The notes: generated by a model not told the origin, from the sequence alone. A DNA stretch of 64,000 nt from Kosakonia pseudosacchari (GCF_900184035.1 NZ_FXWP01000025.1:434001-498000); one strand, 5' to 3'; positions 16,361 to 27,465 are shown, counted from the stretch's first letter. A program made the numbers and translations.

Positions 16361-17396
16361 AGCGCAGTGCGATATCTGGTATCAGGCGCTGCTCGATCGC
16401 GCTTCTGAATATACCGGTCTCTTTTTTGTCGGTGTCAAAACCACCGGGGTTTTTTGTATTTCCGTCTGTCGCGCGCGTAAACCAAAGCGGGAAAATGTGG
16501 TGTTTTTCCGCGAAATGAAATCAGCGCTCGATGCCGGTTTCCGCCCGTGCAAAGTGTGTCGGCCAACGGAAAATGCCTGCTCGGCCCCGGGCTTTATCGA
16601 GCAGGCAGTAGCGCTGGTCCGCGCCCATCCTAAAATGCGTATCAGCGACACGCTGCTGCGCGATCAGGGCATCAGCCCGGAGCGCGTGCGCCGCTGGTTT
16701 TTACAGCAACATGGCATCACGTTTCAGGCTTTTCAGCGCATGTCGCGGGTAAATGTCGCGCTTCAGGAGTTGAAAGGCGGGCGCAGCGCCACCGAAGTTG
16801 CCTTTGACAGCGGTTATGAATCGCTCAGCGGTTTTGGTTATACCTGTAAAAAACTCACTGGCGCGCCACCGAGCGTCGGGCAGCAGGTGATCATGATCCA
16901 CCGTTTCACTACACCGATTGGCCCGATGTTTGTCTGCGCCACGGAACAGGGCGTGTGTCTGCTGGAGTTCGTGGATCGGCGCATGCTGGAGACCGAATTC
17001 AGCGACCTACAGCGCTTGTTGAAAGCGCTCATTATCGCCGGAGAAAACCTGCATACCCGGCAGGCGGAAAAAGAGATCGGCGAGTATTTCACAGGTGAAC
17101 GCCAGCAGTTTTCGCTGACGCTGGATCTGCCCGGCAGCGCGTTTCAGCGCCGCGTGTGGCAAGGCTTACAAACGGTGCCGTACGGACAGACCACACATTA
17201 TCAGGCGCTGGCGGAGTCACTTGCACAACCCACCGCCGTGCGTGCTGTTGCGGCGGCCAATGGCGCAAACCGGGTGGCGATTGTCATTCCTTGTCATCGC
17301 ATTATCGGTAAAGATGGCGCGATGACCGGCTACGGCGGCGGTATCGCACGTAAAGCGTGGTTGATCGCGCATGAGAAAAACCACCTCAGGCAGTAG
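16344..17396 (+). CDS. ada: Ada-like methyltransferase and AraC-type regulator
   Basis: This 350-residue protein has the full Ada architecture. The N-terminal zinc domain carries all four Cys (TTGVFCISVCRAR and FRPCKVCRP), of which the first is the expected phosphotriester methyl acceptor. An AraC-type helix-turn-helix region follows (about residues 85-180). The C-terminal O6-methylguanine methyltransferase domain has the acceptor motif IPCHR. It should repair alkylated DNA and activate transcription when methylated. The ATG at 16344 lies within the upstream lyase gene. It is divergent from E. coli Ada and may be a second copy in this genome. Confidence 0.88.
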   Translation: MQITDKAQCDIWYQALLDRASEYTGLFFVGVKTTGVFCISVCRARKPKRENVVFFREMKSALDAGFRPCKVCRPTENACSAPGFIEQAVALVRAHPKMRISDTLLRDQGISPERVRRWFLQQHGITFQAFQRMSRVNVALQELKGGRSATEVAFDSGYESLSGFGYTCKKLTGAPPSVGQQVIMIHRFTTPIGPMFVCATEQGVCLLEFVDRRMLETEFSDLQRLLKALIIAGENLHTRQAEKEIGEYFTGERQQFSLTLDLPGSAFQRRVWQGLQTVPYGQTTHYQALAESLAQPTAVRAVAAANGANRVAIVIPCHRIIGKDGAMTGYGGGIARKAWLIAHEKNHLRQ

Positions 17397-17471
17397 CCGT
17401 GTTTACCCTTTTGGCAGAAAAACCTGCGGTTGCGGGCTGAGAACGCAAGCACGTTTGCCGCTCCTGCCGGT

Positions 17472-19301
17472 TCATGGGCGTGATGATGAGCCGTGTTCGG
17501 TAATCGCCTGGGCTGCGCAAATCAGCGCCAGGTGGCTTAAACCCTGCGGCAGGTTGCCGCTCCACTTGCCCGTGCGAACATCAAACATCTCATTAAACGT
17601 TTCGACATTGCCTTTATCGCAAAGGGCGTTGAGGATCGCGTCCATGGCCGCTTCGGCTTTGGTTGTCTCGCCCATCGCTGCCCAGGCTGCGGCCAGCCAG
17701 AACGAACAGGCGACAAAGGTGTTCTCTTCCTGTTCGACGCCGCTGTAGCGGTAGACCAGTGCGCCGCCGTGACCCAGCTCGTCTTCAATAGCCCGGTAAG
17801 TGGCCAGCATGCGCTCAGGGTTAACCTGTTGGCCATAGCGATAAACCAGCGCCAGTGAAGCATCAAGCCGATCTTCACTCTCCGGGTAGAAGAGGTAAGC
17901 CTGTTTGCGCTCTGACCAGCAATGGGTTTCTATCCAGTCGCGGATGCGATCCCGCTCGCGCTCCCAGCGCCCGACCCACGTTGGCTCGATATATTTCTCT
18001 TTCGCCATCAGCACGGCCATATCCAGCGCCAGCCAGCACGCCATCTTGGAGTGGGTATAATGTTGCAGCTCGGGCAGTTCCCAAATCCCGCAATCCTTTT
18101 GCCGCCAGTGATCGGCGCAGCAGTTTGCCAGCTCACCCAGCAGCCGCGACGTGGTGAGATCCAGCACATGGCCCGCTTCCACGAACAGTTCCGCCGTTGC
18201 CAGCATGTCGCCATACATGCTGAGCTGTAGCTGGTCGCGCGCGTTGTTCCCCACTCGCACCGGCTTTGAATTTTTGTAGCCCCGCAGTGCCGGGTACGTT
18301 TCACAGGGCACTTCATCCCCTTCGAGGGTGTAACAGGTCTGTAGCCTGACCCCGTGGCGAATAATGGTTTTTGACAGCCACGAGAAAGCGGCTTTGCACT
18401 CTTCAAGCGCCCCCAAAAACGCAAACGCTTTAATAATCAGGCAGGCATCGCGGATCCACGCATAGCGATAGTCGTAGTTTTTCTCGCCACCCATCCCTTC
18501 CGGAATAGAGGTTGTCGCCGCCGCCGCAAGCGCGCCGGTGGGGGAATACCAGAGGAATTTCAGCGCCAGCGCGGAACGGCCAACATGCCCGGCGTAGCGT
18601 CCTGCATAGCTCAGGCTTTTTGACCAGTCGCACCAGGCGGTGTGGCTGGTTTCAATGCGCGCGTCGATAGCCTCAAGACTCGGGACTGCCAGCGGCTCTT
18701 TCTCGGTCACCAGCAGGGCGACTAACCGCCGTTGACCCGCCGAAACCGTAACATGGCCGTTAACCTGCTCATCGTCGGCGTCGGTGATGTTGACCTCTTC
18801 GCTGGTGCGCAGCATCGCCATTAAATCGGCGATATGGTAGACGTTGCCGTGCGCGGTTTTGTTCATCCACGGCGAACAGGTTTCCGCTCGTGTGCCGAAA
18901 CGGACTTTCAGCGTTAAGGCTACTTCGCCTTCCAGACCTTCAATCCGCCGCGCCAGCTCGCTCCACGGCAAGCGTCCGGCGAGCGTACTGTTAATGGATT
19001 CGGTGAGTAACACTTTGCCGCTGGCGGTAGTGAAGGTGGTTTCCAGCACATTGCTGTCCTGCCTGTAGCGTCGCGTCACGGTGTAAGGTTGCTGTGGCTC
19101 GAGCTGAAAAAAACCGCCGATCTCCGGATCGAGCAGGCGATCAAACAGCGGTGGGGAATCAAGGTTTGGCGCGCACCACCAGTCGATTGACCCGTCGGGA
19201 GCGATAAGGGCAACCGAGCGCCCTTCGCCAATCGCGGCGTAATCGCCGGGTTCGGCAAAGCCATCCTCCCGTACAGGAGAGTGAGAAATTGTGTTCTTCA
19301 C
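17472..19301 (-). CDS. Glycoside hydrolase family 15 protein (glucoamylase/trehalase-like)
   Basis: This 609-residue protein has the usual layout of bacterial cytoplasmic GH15 proteins: an N-terminal beta-sandwich with YAAIGEGRSVALIAPDGSID and an (alpha/alpha)6 barrel with GGEKNYDYRYAWIRDACL around residue 270. Family members act on alpha-glucosides such as maltooligosaccharides or trehalose. There is no signal peptide. It is convergent with the Ada-like gene. The SDR gene lies upstream on the same strand behind a hairpin at 19324-19345, so the two may be transcribed separately. Exact substrate unknown. Confidence 0.88.
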   Translation of the reverse strand: MKNTISHSPVREDGFAEPGDYAAIGEGRSVALIAPDGSIDWWCAPNLDSPPLFDRLLDPEIGGFFQLEPQQPYTVTRRYRQDSNVLETTFTTASGKVLLTESINSTLAGRLPWSELARRIEGLEGEVALTLKVRFGTRAETCSPWMNKTAHGNVYHIADLMAMLRTSEEVNITDADDEQVNGHVTVSAGQRRLVALLVTEKEPLAVPSLEAIDARIETSHTAWCDWSKSLSYAGRYAGHVGRSALALKFLWYSPTGALAAAATTSIPEGMGGEKNYDYRYAWIRDACLIIKAFAFLGALEECKAAFSWLSKTIIRHGVRLQTCYTLEGDEVPCETYPALRGYKNSKPVRVGNNARDQLQLSMYGDMLATAELFVEAGHVLDLTTSRLLGELANCCADHWRQKDCGIWELPELQHYTHSKMACWLALDMAVLMAKEKYIEPTWVGRWERERDRIRDWIETHCWSERKQAYLFYPESEDRLDASLALVYRYGQQVNPERMLATYRAIEDELGHGGALVYRYSGVEQEENTFVACSFWLAAAWAAMGETTKAEAAMDAILNALCDKGNVETFNEMFDVRTGKWSGNLPQGLSHLALICAAQAITEHGSSSRP

Positions 19302-19317
19302 GGTGTTGCGATCCTTA

Positions 19318-19345
19318 CCAGAAATGGCCGCCAGACGGCGGCCAT
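19318..19345 (-). terminator. Terminator after the SDR gene
   Basis: A perfect 9-bp stem (ATGGCCGCC and GGCGGCCAT, 4-base loop) lies between the SDR gene and the GH15 gene. On the minus strand it is followed by TTTCT, so it fits a Rho-independent terminator for the SDR gene. Confidence 0.7.
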
Positions 19346-19367
19346 ACAGAGTGGAAGCGGGAGTGAG

Positions 19368-20261
19368 TTACAGCGTGCCGGTACCGCCATCAGAACACCA
19401 CACCTGCCCGGAGGTGTAGCTACTTTCCGCCGAGGCCATGGTGACATACAGCGGAGCGATTTCCACGGGCTGACCAGGGCGGCCCAGCGGTGCGCTGGCC
19501 CCGAACTGCTGCACTTTTTCCTGCGGCTGACCGCCGCTCGACTGCAGCGGTGTCCAGTAAGGGCCTGGCGCCACCGCATTGACGCGGATGCCTTTTTCAC
19601 CCAGCTGCTGCGCCAGCGATTTGGTGAACGCCACTATCGCCGCTTTGGTCTGCGCATAATCCAGCAGAATCGGGCTTGGCTGGTAGGCCTGCACCGAAGA
19701 GGTGTTAATAATGCTGGCACCGCGCGGCAGATGTTCCACTGCGGCTTTGGTTATCCAGAACATCGCATAGACGTTGGTTTTAAAGGTGGCGTCAAAATCC
19801 TCGGTCGAAAGTGTCAGGATTGACTCGTTAAACTGCTGGCGACCGGCGTTATTGACCAGAATATCCAGCCCGCCCAGTTTGGCGACCGCCTCTTTTACCA
19901 GCGTCTGGCAAAACGCTTCCGAGCGGATATCACCCGGAATGGCGATGGCTTTTCGCCCTTCGGCTTCGATCAGTTTGATCACTTCGGCGGCGTCGGATTC
20001 CTCTTCCGGCAGGTAGTTAATCGCCACATCCGCGCCTTCGCGGGCATAGGCAATGGCAACTGCCCGGCCAATGCCGGAGTCGCCGCCGGTAATCAGCGCT
20101 TTGCGGCCCGTTAAACGGCCGGAACCCCGGTAGCTGGTTTCACCGTGATCCGGCACGGGTTTCATTTTGCTGGCAAGACCCGGCGCGGGCTGCGGTTGTT
20201 CGACAAACGGAGGAGTAGGATAGTGCGGTGCTAGCGTGGTTTTAGGGCTTTGCTCTGCCAT
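19368..20261 (-). CDS. SDR-family oxidoreductase, YghA-like
   Basis: This 297-residue protein is a short-chain dehydrogenase with an N-terminal extension, like E. coli YghA. The Rossmann motif is [15 protein letters not shown], followed by [10 protein letters not shown] and the catalytic SSVQAYQP...YAQTKAAI (Ser, Tyr, Lys). These proteins are NAD(P)-dependent and often linked to general stress. I chose ATG 20261 (MAEQSPKT) because GGAGAAAGC precedes it; the frame runs further upstream but without similarity to the family. Substrate unknown. Confidence 0.88.
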   Translation of the reverse strand: MAEQSPKTTLAPHYPTPPFVEQPQPAPGLASKMKPVPDHGETSYRGSGRLTGRKALITGGDSGIGRAVAIAYAREGADVAINYLPEEESDAAEVIKLIEAEGRKAIAIPGDIRSEAFCQTLVKEAVAKLGGLDILVNNAGRQQFNESILTLSTEDFDATFKTNVYAMFWITKAAVEHLPRGASIINTSSVQAYQPSPILLDYAQTKAAIVAFTKSLAQQLGEKGIRVNAVAPGPYWTPLQSSGGQPQEKVQQFGASAPLGRPGQPVEIAPLYVTMASAESSYTSGQVWCSDGGTGTL

Positions 20262-20370
20262 GCTTTCTCCTTCAGACGTTGTTATACACGTCATTAAGCC
20301 TGGCATAGATGTGAGCGTTGTCACGCTATCAAGCGGTAAACCAGCGTTGAGAAAAGTCTGTAAACAGCGG

Positions 20371-20412
20371 GGAAAGGACGGGCAACGACGACATGCATTC
20401 GTGTTGCCCGTC
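20371..20412 (-). terminator. Terminator of the ascFB operon
   Basis: An inverted repeat with 10-bp arms (GACGGGCAAC and GTTGCCCGTC) lies just beyond the ascB stop. On the minus strand it is followed by CTTTCC, a modest pyrimidine tail. Confidence 0.65.
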
Positions 20413-20428
20413 TGGTATGGCGCGGTGT

Positions 20429-21856
<1,428 letters not shown>

Positions 21857-21873
21857 TTACCTCGCTTTCTTAA

Positions 21874-23316
21874 TCAGGCTCGTGCTTCTTTTACAGTGAC
21901 TGGCTCAGCCGCTTGCGGTTTGTCACTGGTTTCTACGGGAATATCTTCAAACCCGAGCAGCAGCGTCAATACGAAAGACAATACTACCGCCAGCGCCATC
22001 ACGCCAAACACCCAGACAATGGACATTGGGTTGGCCGGGTCGAAGAACTGCACGCTGGTAAATAATCCCGGTGCCGCCATCGAGTGGCTGGCCAGCCCGG
22101 CGATACCCGCGACCGCGCCGCAGACAAAACCGCTAATTAAACTCGCAATCAGCGGGCGTTTCAGACGCACCGCCACACCGTAGAGCGCCGGTTCAGAGAT
22201 ACCGGCCAGAATCGCGGAAGCCGCTGCCGCCATCGCGGTCTGACGCAGTTCCGGGTTTTTAGTTTTCCATGCCACCGCCAGCGAAGAGCCGCCGAGCGAC
22301 AGGTTCGCGCCGATTTCCGACGGCATGACCATGCCCTCTTTGCCGGTTTCCGCGATGGTCTGAATAATGGTTGGGGTGAACACACGGTGCATACCGGTCA
22401 TCACCAGCAGCGGCCACAACGCGCCCATAATGGCAACGGAAAGCCAGCCGAGATAGCCGTGAATGGTGTAGACCAGCGCGGAGATCGCGCTACCGATCCA
22501 GATACCGAGCGGGCCAATCAGCACAATCGCCAGCGGCGCGGCAATCAGCACGATCAACATCGGTTTTAAGAAGTTTTTCGTCACCGCCGGTGTAATGCGA
22601 TCCACCCAGCGTTCGATATACGACAGACACCAGGTCATCACCAGCGCCGGGATCACCGTATAGGTGTATTTCACCGCCGTTACCGGAATCAGCGCGAACT
22701 CAACATGCTCGCCCTGCGCGGCTTTCGCCATCAGATCGACAAAGCTCGGATGCACCAGCACCCCGGCGATGGCGATCGCCAGCGACATATTGGTTTTGAA
22801 TTTCACCGCCGCAGAGGCCGCCACCATTAATGGCAGGAAGAAGAAAGCACCATCGCCAATCACCGTCAAAATCGTCAGCGTGGAGGAGCCTTTTGGCAAC
22901 GCGCCGGACATCTCCAGCACCATTGCCAGCAGTTTAACCATCGACCCGCCGATGATCGCCGGGATCAGCGGCGACATGGTGCCGATCAAGGCATCAAGAA
23001 TGCTCGCGCCAATGCGGCGCAACGTCAGTTTTTGCTTCGTCTGTACTTCAACCGGCTGCATATCTTGCGGCAGCAGGCTGACCACTTCGCGAAACGCCTG
23101 GGAAACCGTGTTGCCGATAATGACCTGGCACTGATTGTCGTTGCGTACCACACCCATTACGCCGCTGACGCTTTTAAGCGTTGGCGCGTCGATACGGGTT
23201 TCGTCTTTCACTACAAAGCGCAGACGCGTCATGCAGTGCGTTACAGCGGCGATATTCTCGGCTCCGCCCAGCGCGTCCACCACCGAGTGGGCCAGCGCGG
23301 CATAATTCTTTGCCAT
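21874..23316 (-). CDS. ascF: PTS beta-glucoside transporter EIIBC, AscF
   Basis: This 480-residue protein has an N-terminal EIIB domain with the phosphorylated Cys in THCMTRLRFVV and a membrane EIIC domain, including GALWPLLVMTGMHRVFTP and GISEPALYGVAVRLK. Unlike the EIIBCA protein at 10745-12604 it has no EIIA domain and must receive phosphate from another EIIA. The length is close to E. coli AscF (485). It is the first gene of the ascFB operon, divergent from ascG. Confidence 0.96.
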   Translation of the reverse strand: MAKNYAALAHSVVDALGGAENIAAVTHCMTRLRFVVKDETRIDAPTLKSVSGVMGVVRNDNQCQVIIGNTVSQAFREVVSLLPQDMQPVEVQTKQKLTLRRIGASILDALIGTMSPLIPAIIGGSMVKLLAMVLEMSGALPKGSSTLTILTVIGDGAFFFLPLMVAASAAVKFKTNMSLAIAIAGVLVHPSFVDLMAKAAQGEHVEFALIPVTAVKYTYTVIPALVMTWCLSYIERWVDRITPAVTKNFLKPMLIVLIAAPLAIVLIGPLGIWIGSAISALVYTIHGYLGWLSVAIMGALWPLLVMTGMHRVFTPTIIQTIAETGKEGMVMPSEIGANLSLGGSSLAVAWKTKNPELRQTAMAAAASAILAGISEPALYGVAVRLKRPLIASLISGFVCGAVAGIAGLASHSMAAPGLFTSVQFFDPANPMSIVWVFGVMALAVVLSFVLTLLLGFEDIPVETSDKPQAAEPVTVKEARA

Positions 23317-23388
23317 CAGATTTTATCCTGTTCTATCAATAAGGTACGGATTCATCGCCGCATTATTGCAGCCATGAAACATGAAATA

Positions 23389-23481
23389 GGTAACCGGTTC
23401 CACAAAATCATGATGAGTTTCATTGCATGAAACAATAGATAAAAAGCGGTTATTTCTATAATCGTGATGGTGATCACTTAA
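23389..23481. promoter_or_regulatory. ascF/ascG regulatory region: AscG-like and CRP-like sites
   Basis: The divergent region holds GGTAACCGGTTCCA (23389-23402), 11 of 14 bases like the perfect operator of the other PTS. It also holds an inverted repeat GTTTCAT-TGC-ATGAAAC (23417-23433). A CRP-like core GTGA-N6-TCAC lies at 23464-23477. These fit AscG repression of ascFB and catabolite activation. Confidence 0.6.
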
Positions 23482-23581
23482 TGCTGTGCGGGCGAAATGT
23501 GTATCTGTCGGGGTTAAGTGTTCCCATCATCGCAACGCCTGAAGTACACTTCGGGTCACGATTTTTGCAGGGGTAGGATCG

Positions 23582-24595
23582 ATGGCGACAATGCAGGAAG
23601 TAGCCAAGCGGGCCGGCGTGTCGAAAGCCACCGTGTCCCGCGTGCTGACAGGCAAAGGGTATGTCGGCGAAGAGACGAAAGCGCGTGTCTTTCAGGCCAT
23701 TGCCGAAAGTGGTTATCGCCCGAATTTACTGGCGCGCAGCCTGGCTTCCAGCAAAACCCAAACGCTCGGGCTGGTGGTCACCAACACCCTCTATCACGGC
23801 GTTTACTTTAGCGAGCTGCTTTCCCACGCCGCGCGCATGACCGAAGATAAAGGTCGCCGGCTGCTGCTGGCAGATGGCAAACACAGCGCCGAAGAGGAGC
23901 GTCAGGCGATCCAGTACCTGCTCGATTTACGCTGTGACGCGATCATTATTTATCCGCGCTTTCTTAGCGTTGATGAACTCGATGAGATTATCGACAACCA
24001 TTCGCAGCCCATCGTGGTGCTCAACCGCCGCTTGCGTAAACACGCCAGCCACTGCGTTTACTCTGACCAGAAAGCCTCCAGCATGAGCGTGGTGTCGCGG
24101 CTTATCTCCCGTGGCCACCGCGATATTGCGTTTATTACCGGTTCGCTGGATTCTCCCACCGGTATCGAACGTTTATCAGGCTATAAAGACGCGCTGGCCC
24201 AGCACGGGATCGAGGTGCGTAATGAGTTGATCGCCGAAGGAAAATGGACGCCAGCCAGCGGCGCGCAGGGCGTGGCGGAGTTGCTCTCCCGCAAGGCGAC
24301 CTTCACCGCGCTGGTGGCGAGCAATGACGATATGGCCATTGGCGCGATTAAACAGTTGCATGAAAGCCAGCTTGCGGTCCCCCGGCAGGTGTCGGTGGTG
24401 GGGTTTGATGATATCGCTATTGCGCCATTTACCGTGCCGGCGCTCTCCAGCGTGAAAATTCCGGTCACCGAGATGATCAAAGAGACGATTAACCGCTTGA
24501 TCTTTATGCTCGATGGCGGCGATTTTCACTACCAGCAAACCTTTCCCGGCGAGCTCATCACTCGCGATTCCATTATTAATGGCCCGCACGCCTGA
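23582..24595 (+). CDS. ascG: LacI-family repressor AscG
   Basis: This 337-residue protein is very close to E. coli AscG (336). The helix-turn-helix is AKRAGVSKATVSRVLTGKGY; the effector domain contains TLYHGVYFSELL and DGKHSAEEERQAI. It represses the divergent ascFB operon until aryl-beta-glucosides are present. The recognition helix matches that of the LacI protein at 9701-10705 almost exactly, so the two may share operators. The ATG is at 23582, with the weak leader GGGGTAGG. Confidence 0.96.
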   Translation: MATMQEVAKRAGVSKATVSRVLTGKGYVGEETKARVFQAIAESGYRPNLLARSLASSKTQTLGLVVTNTLYHGVYFSELLSHAARMTEDKGRRLLLADGKHSAEEERQAIQYLLDLRCDAIIIYPRFLSVDELDEIIDNHSQPIVVLNRRLRKHASHCVYSDQKASSMSVVSRLISRGHRDIAFITGSLDSPTGIERLSGYKDALAQHGIEVRNELIAEGKWTPASGAQGVAELLSRKATFTALVASNDDMAIGAIKQLHESQLAVPRQVSVVGFDDIAIAPFTVPALSSVKIPVTEMIKETINRLIFMLDGGDFHYQQTFPGELITRDSIINGPHA

Positions 24596-24603
24596 TCTCG
24601 TCA

Positions 24604-24633
24604 GCTGTCATCGTCACTTCTGACGATGACAGC
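24604..24633 (+). promoter_or_regulatory. Long perfect inverted repeat upstream of hydN
   Basis: A 13-bp perfect inverted repeat (GCTGTCATCGTCA, loop CTTC, then its complement) begins nine bases after the ascG stop. No T-run follows, so it is a poor terminator. Its core GTCA-N4-TGAC resembles the FhlA consensus as I remember it, and it lies about 85 bases upstream of the predicted hydN start of transcription. It may be an FhlA enhancer, an ascG terminator or both. Confidence 0.45.
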
Positions 24634-24678
24634 CCAGTGATTCTATAAATTCCTTTTAATTACAGTAAATTATATTTC

Positions 24679-24693
24679 TGGCACGCTTTGTGA
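24679..24693 (+). promoter_or_regulatory. Sigma-54-like promoter of hydN
   Basis: The sequence TGGCACG at 24679-24685 matches the -24 element of RpoN promoters. The -12 element is imperfect, with GA where GC is usual (24692-24693). E. coli hydN-hypF is RpoN/FhlA dependent, which supports the call. Confidence 0.6.
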
Positions 24694-24732
24694 ATACTCC
24701 GGCGGGATATCGCCTTTTTTCCGGAGGAATTC

Positions 24733-25278
24733 ATGAACCGATTTATTATGGCTGACGCGGCAAAATGCATCGGCTGTCGCACCTGTGAGGTCGCCTGCGT
24801 GGTGTCTCATCAGGAAAACCAGGATTGCGCGGCGCTCACCCCTGAGACGTTTCTGCCGCGTATTCATGTCATTAAGGGTGTCAATGTGTCGACGGCGACA
24901 TTGTGCCGTCAGTGCGAAGATGCGCCCTGCGCCAATGTCTGCCCGAACGGCGCCATCAGCCGCGACGAAGGGTTTGTGCATGTGATGCAGGAGCGCTGCA
25001 TTGGCTGCAAAACCTGCGTAGTCGCATGCCCGTACGGTGCGATGGAGGTAGTGGTGCGCCCGGTTATTCGCCACAGCGGCGCAGGCCTGAATGTGCGCGC
25101 CGAGAAAGCCGAAGCCAACAAATGTGATTTGTGCCACCACCGCGAAAGCGGCCCCGCTTGCATGCAAGCCTGCCCGACCAACGCGCTGGTGTGTGTCGAT
25201 CGCAACTTACTGGAACAGATGAGCGCGGAAAAACGTCGTCGCGCCGCGCTGGATGGCGCCGTTTCCCTGGTGTTCTAA
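24733..25278 (+). CDS. hydN: Electron transport protein HydN
   Basis: This 181-residue ferredoxin-like protein has four 4Fe-4S Cys motifs: CIGCRTCEVAC, CRQCEDAPCANVCP, CIGCKTCVVACP and CDLCHHRESGPACMQACP. It closely matches E. coli HydN (175), which supports formate dehydrogenase H activity. Here it directly precedes a formate dehydrogenase gene, so it is a natural electron partner. GGAGGAATTC precedes the start. The C-terminus is a few residues longer than in E. coli. Confidence 0.95.
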   Translation: MNRFIMADAAKCIGCRTCEVACVVSHQENQDCAALTPETFLPRIHVIKGVNVSTATLCRQCEDAPCANVCPNGAISRDEGFVHVMQERCIGCKTCVVACPYGAMEVVVRPVIRHSGAGLNVRAEKAEANKCDLCHHRESGPACMQACPTNALVCVDRNLLEQMSAEKRRRAALDGAVSLVF

Positions 25279-25314
25279 ACAATCTGAATTTCACTTTTAA
25301 CAGGTCTGTTACTG

Positions 25315-27465
25315 ATGAAAAAAATTACGAGCGTATGCCCTTACTGCGGCGCTGGCTGCAAACTGAAACTGGTCGTGGATAACGGAAAAATCATCCGTGC
25401 GGAAGCGGCCAACGGCCACACTAACCAGAATGAACTGTGCCTGAAAGGCTACTACGGTTGGGATTTCCTCAACGACACCAAACTGCTGACGCCGCGCCTG
25501 ACCCAGCCGATGATCCGCTACGAAAAAGGCGGCAAACTGACGCCGGTTAGCTGGGATGAAGCGATCCGCTACACCGCCAAACGCCTTAGCGACATCAAAG
25601 CGAAATACGGCCCGCGCGCCATTATGACCACCGGCTCGTCACGCGGCACCGGCAACGAAACCAACTATGTGATGCAAAAATTTGCCCGCGGCGTGCTCAA
25701 CACCAACAACGTCGACTGCTGCGCGCGCGTTTGCCACGGCCCGTCTGTTGCCGGGTTACAGGAAACGCTTGGCAACGGCGCGATGAGTAACTCCATCAGC
25801 GATATCGAAAATTCCAGTTGTTTGCTGGTATTTGGCTATAACTGCGCCGATTCACACCCGATCGTCGCGCGCCGGGTGATCAAAGCCAAACAGAAAGGGG
25901 CGAAAATCATTGTCTGCGATCCACGCCGCATCGAAACCGCGCGTATCGCCGATCAGCACCTGCAACTGAATAACGGCTGCAATATGGCGCTGGTTAATGC
26001 CTTTGGTTATGTGCTGTTGGAAGAAGAACTTTACGACAAAGATTATGTTGCCAGCTTTACTACCGGGCTGGAGGCGTACCGTGAAACGGTAAAAGATTAC
26101 GCGCCGGAAGCGGTGGAACACATTACCGGCGTGCCGGCAAAACAGGTACGCCAGGCGATGCGCACCTATGCCGCCGCGCCGTCGGCCACCATTATGTGGG
26201 GCATGGGCGTCACCCAGTTCGGCCAGGCGGTAGATGTGGTGAAAGGGCTCTCCAGCCTGGCGCTGCTCACCGGTAACCTTGGGCGTGAACATGTTGGTGT
26301 CGGCCCGGTGCGCGGACAAAACAACGTGCAGGGCGCGTGCGATATGGGCGTGATCCCCAACCAGTTTCCTGGCTATCAGGATGTGGTAAACCCGGAAGTA
26401 CGCGCTAAATTCGCCAAAGCCTGGGGCATCGACCCGGCGGTAATGGATGACAAAGTTGGCGTGCGTATTACCGAAGTGCCGCATCTGGCGCTGGAAGGCA
26501 AAGTGAAAGCCTACTACATCATGGGCGAAGATCCGTTGCAGACTGAAGCGGATTTAGGCCTGGTGCGGAAAGGCTTTGAAGCGCTCGATTTCGTGGTGGT
26601 GCAGGATATCTTTATGACCAAAACCGCCGAGCAAGCCGATGTGCTGTTGCCCGCAACCTCCTGGGGCGAGCATGGCGGCGTGTTTACCTGCGCCGACCGT
26701 GGTTTCCAGCGTTTTGAAAAAGCCATCGAGCCGAAGTACAACGTCAAGCGTGACTGGGAGATCATCAGCCTGATTGCCACAGAAATGGGCTACCCGATGC
26801 ACTATGACAACAACCAGCAAATCTGGGATGAGCTGCGCGAGTTGTGCCCGCTATTCTACGGTGTGACCTACGAAAAAATGGGTGATATGGGGCACGTCCA
26901 GTGGCCTTGCCCGACGCTTGATCACCCCGGTACGCCATACCTGTATCAGAACAACAAATTCGATACGCCGGACGGCAAAGGCCATCTTTTTGCTGCCCAG
27001 TGGCGTGCGCCAGCGGAGCGCCCGGACGATGAATTCCCCCTGGTGCTCTGCACGGTACGCGAAGTGGGGCACTACTCTTGTCGTTCAATGACCGGCAACT
27101 GTGCGGCGCTGCAAACCCTCGCCGATGAACCCGGATTTGTGCAGATTAACCCGGACGATGCGGCGGCGCTGGGCGTACAGGATCGCCAGCTTGTGTGGGT
27201 TGAGTCGCGCCGTGGCAAGGTGATCACCCGCGCGGATGTCAGCGAGCGCGTCAATCACGGTAGTGTCTATATGACTTACCAGTGGTGGATTGGCGCGTGT
27301 AACGAACTGACGCAGGATAATCTGGACCCGATTTCAAAAACGCCGGAGACCAAATATTGCGCAGTTCGGGTGAGTGCGATCAACGATCAGCGCTGGGCCG
27401 AAGAGTACACTCAGAGCACTTATCAACAGATGAAGAGTCGATTGCTCAATGCAGCGATGCAATGA
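25315..27465 (+). CDS. fdhF: Formate dehydrogenase H-like catalytic subunit, cysteine variant
   Basis: This 716-residue molybdopterin enzyme is almost the length of E. coli FdhF (715) and aligns with it throughout. The N-terminal 4Fe-4S ligands are in VCPYCGAGC and ELCLKGYYG. At residue 140, where E. coli has selenocysteine, the codon is TGC (25732-25734), giving [12 protein letters not shown]; the following His is kept. The enzyme should oxidise formate to CO2 in the cytoplasm without needing selenium. It sits between hydN and hypF, unlike in E. coli, where fdhF is elsewhere. It may be a second copy besides a Sec-type fdhF. Confidence 0.93.
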   Translation: MKKITSVCPYCGAGCKLKLVVDNGKIIRAEAANGHTNQNELCLKGYYGWDFLNDTKLLTPRLTQPMIRYEKGGKLTPVSWDEAIRYTAKRLSDIKAKYGPRAIMTTGSSRGTGNETNYVMQKFARGVLNTNNVDCCARVCHGPSVAGLQETLGNGAMSNSISDIENSSCLLVFGYNCADSHPIVARRVIKAKQKGAKIIVCDPRRIETARIADQHLQLNNGCNMALVNAFGYVLLEEELYDKDYVASFTTGLEAYRETVKDYAPEAVEHITGVPAKQVRQAMRTYAAAPSATIMWGMGVTQFGQAVDVVKGLSSLALLTGNLGREHVGVGPVRGQNNVQGACDMGVIPNQFPGYQDVVNPEVRAKFAKAWGIDPAVMDDKVGVRITEVPHLALEGKVKAYYIMGEDPLQTEADLGLVRKGFEALDFVVVQDIFMTKTAEQADVLLPATSWGEHGGVFTCADRGFQRFEKAIEPKYNVKRDWEIISLIATEMGYPMHYDNNQQIWDELRELCPLFYGVTYEKMGDMGHVQWPCPTLDHPGTPYLYQNNKFDTPDGKGHLFAAQWRAPAERPDDEFPLVLCTVREVGHYSCRSMTGNCAALQTLADEPGFVQINPDDAAALGVQDRQLVWVESRRGKVITRADVSERVNHGSVYMTYQWWIGACNELTQDNLDPISKTPETKYCAVRVSAINDQRWAEEYTQSTYQQMKSRLLNAAMQ

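Noticed and set aside
16357-16364. AAAGCGCA, resembling an Ada box
   Set aside because: It lies inside the coding start of the Ada-like gene, downstream of its start codon, and is probably chance.
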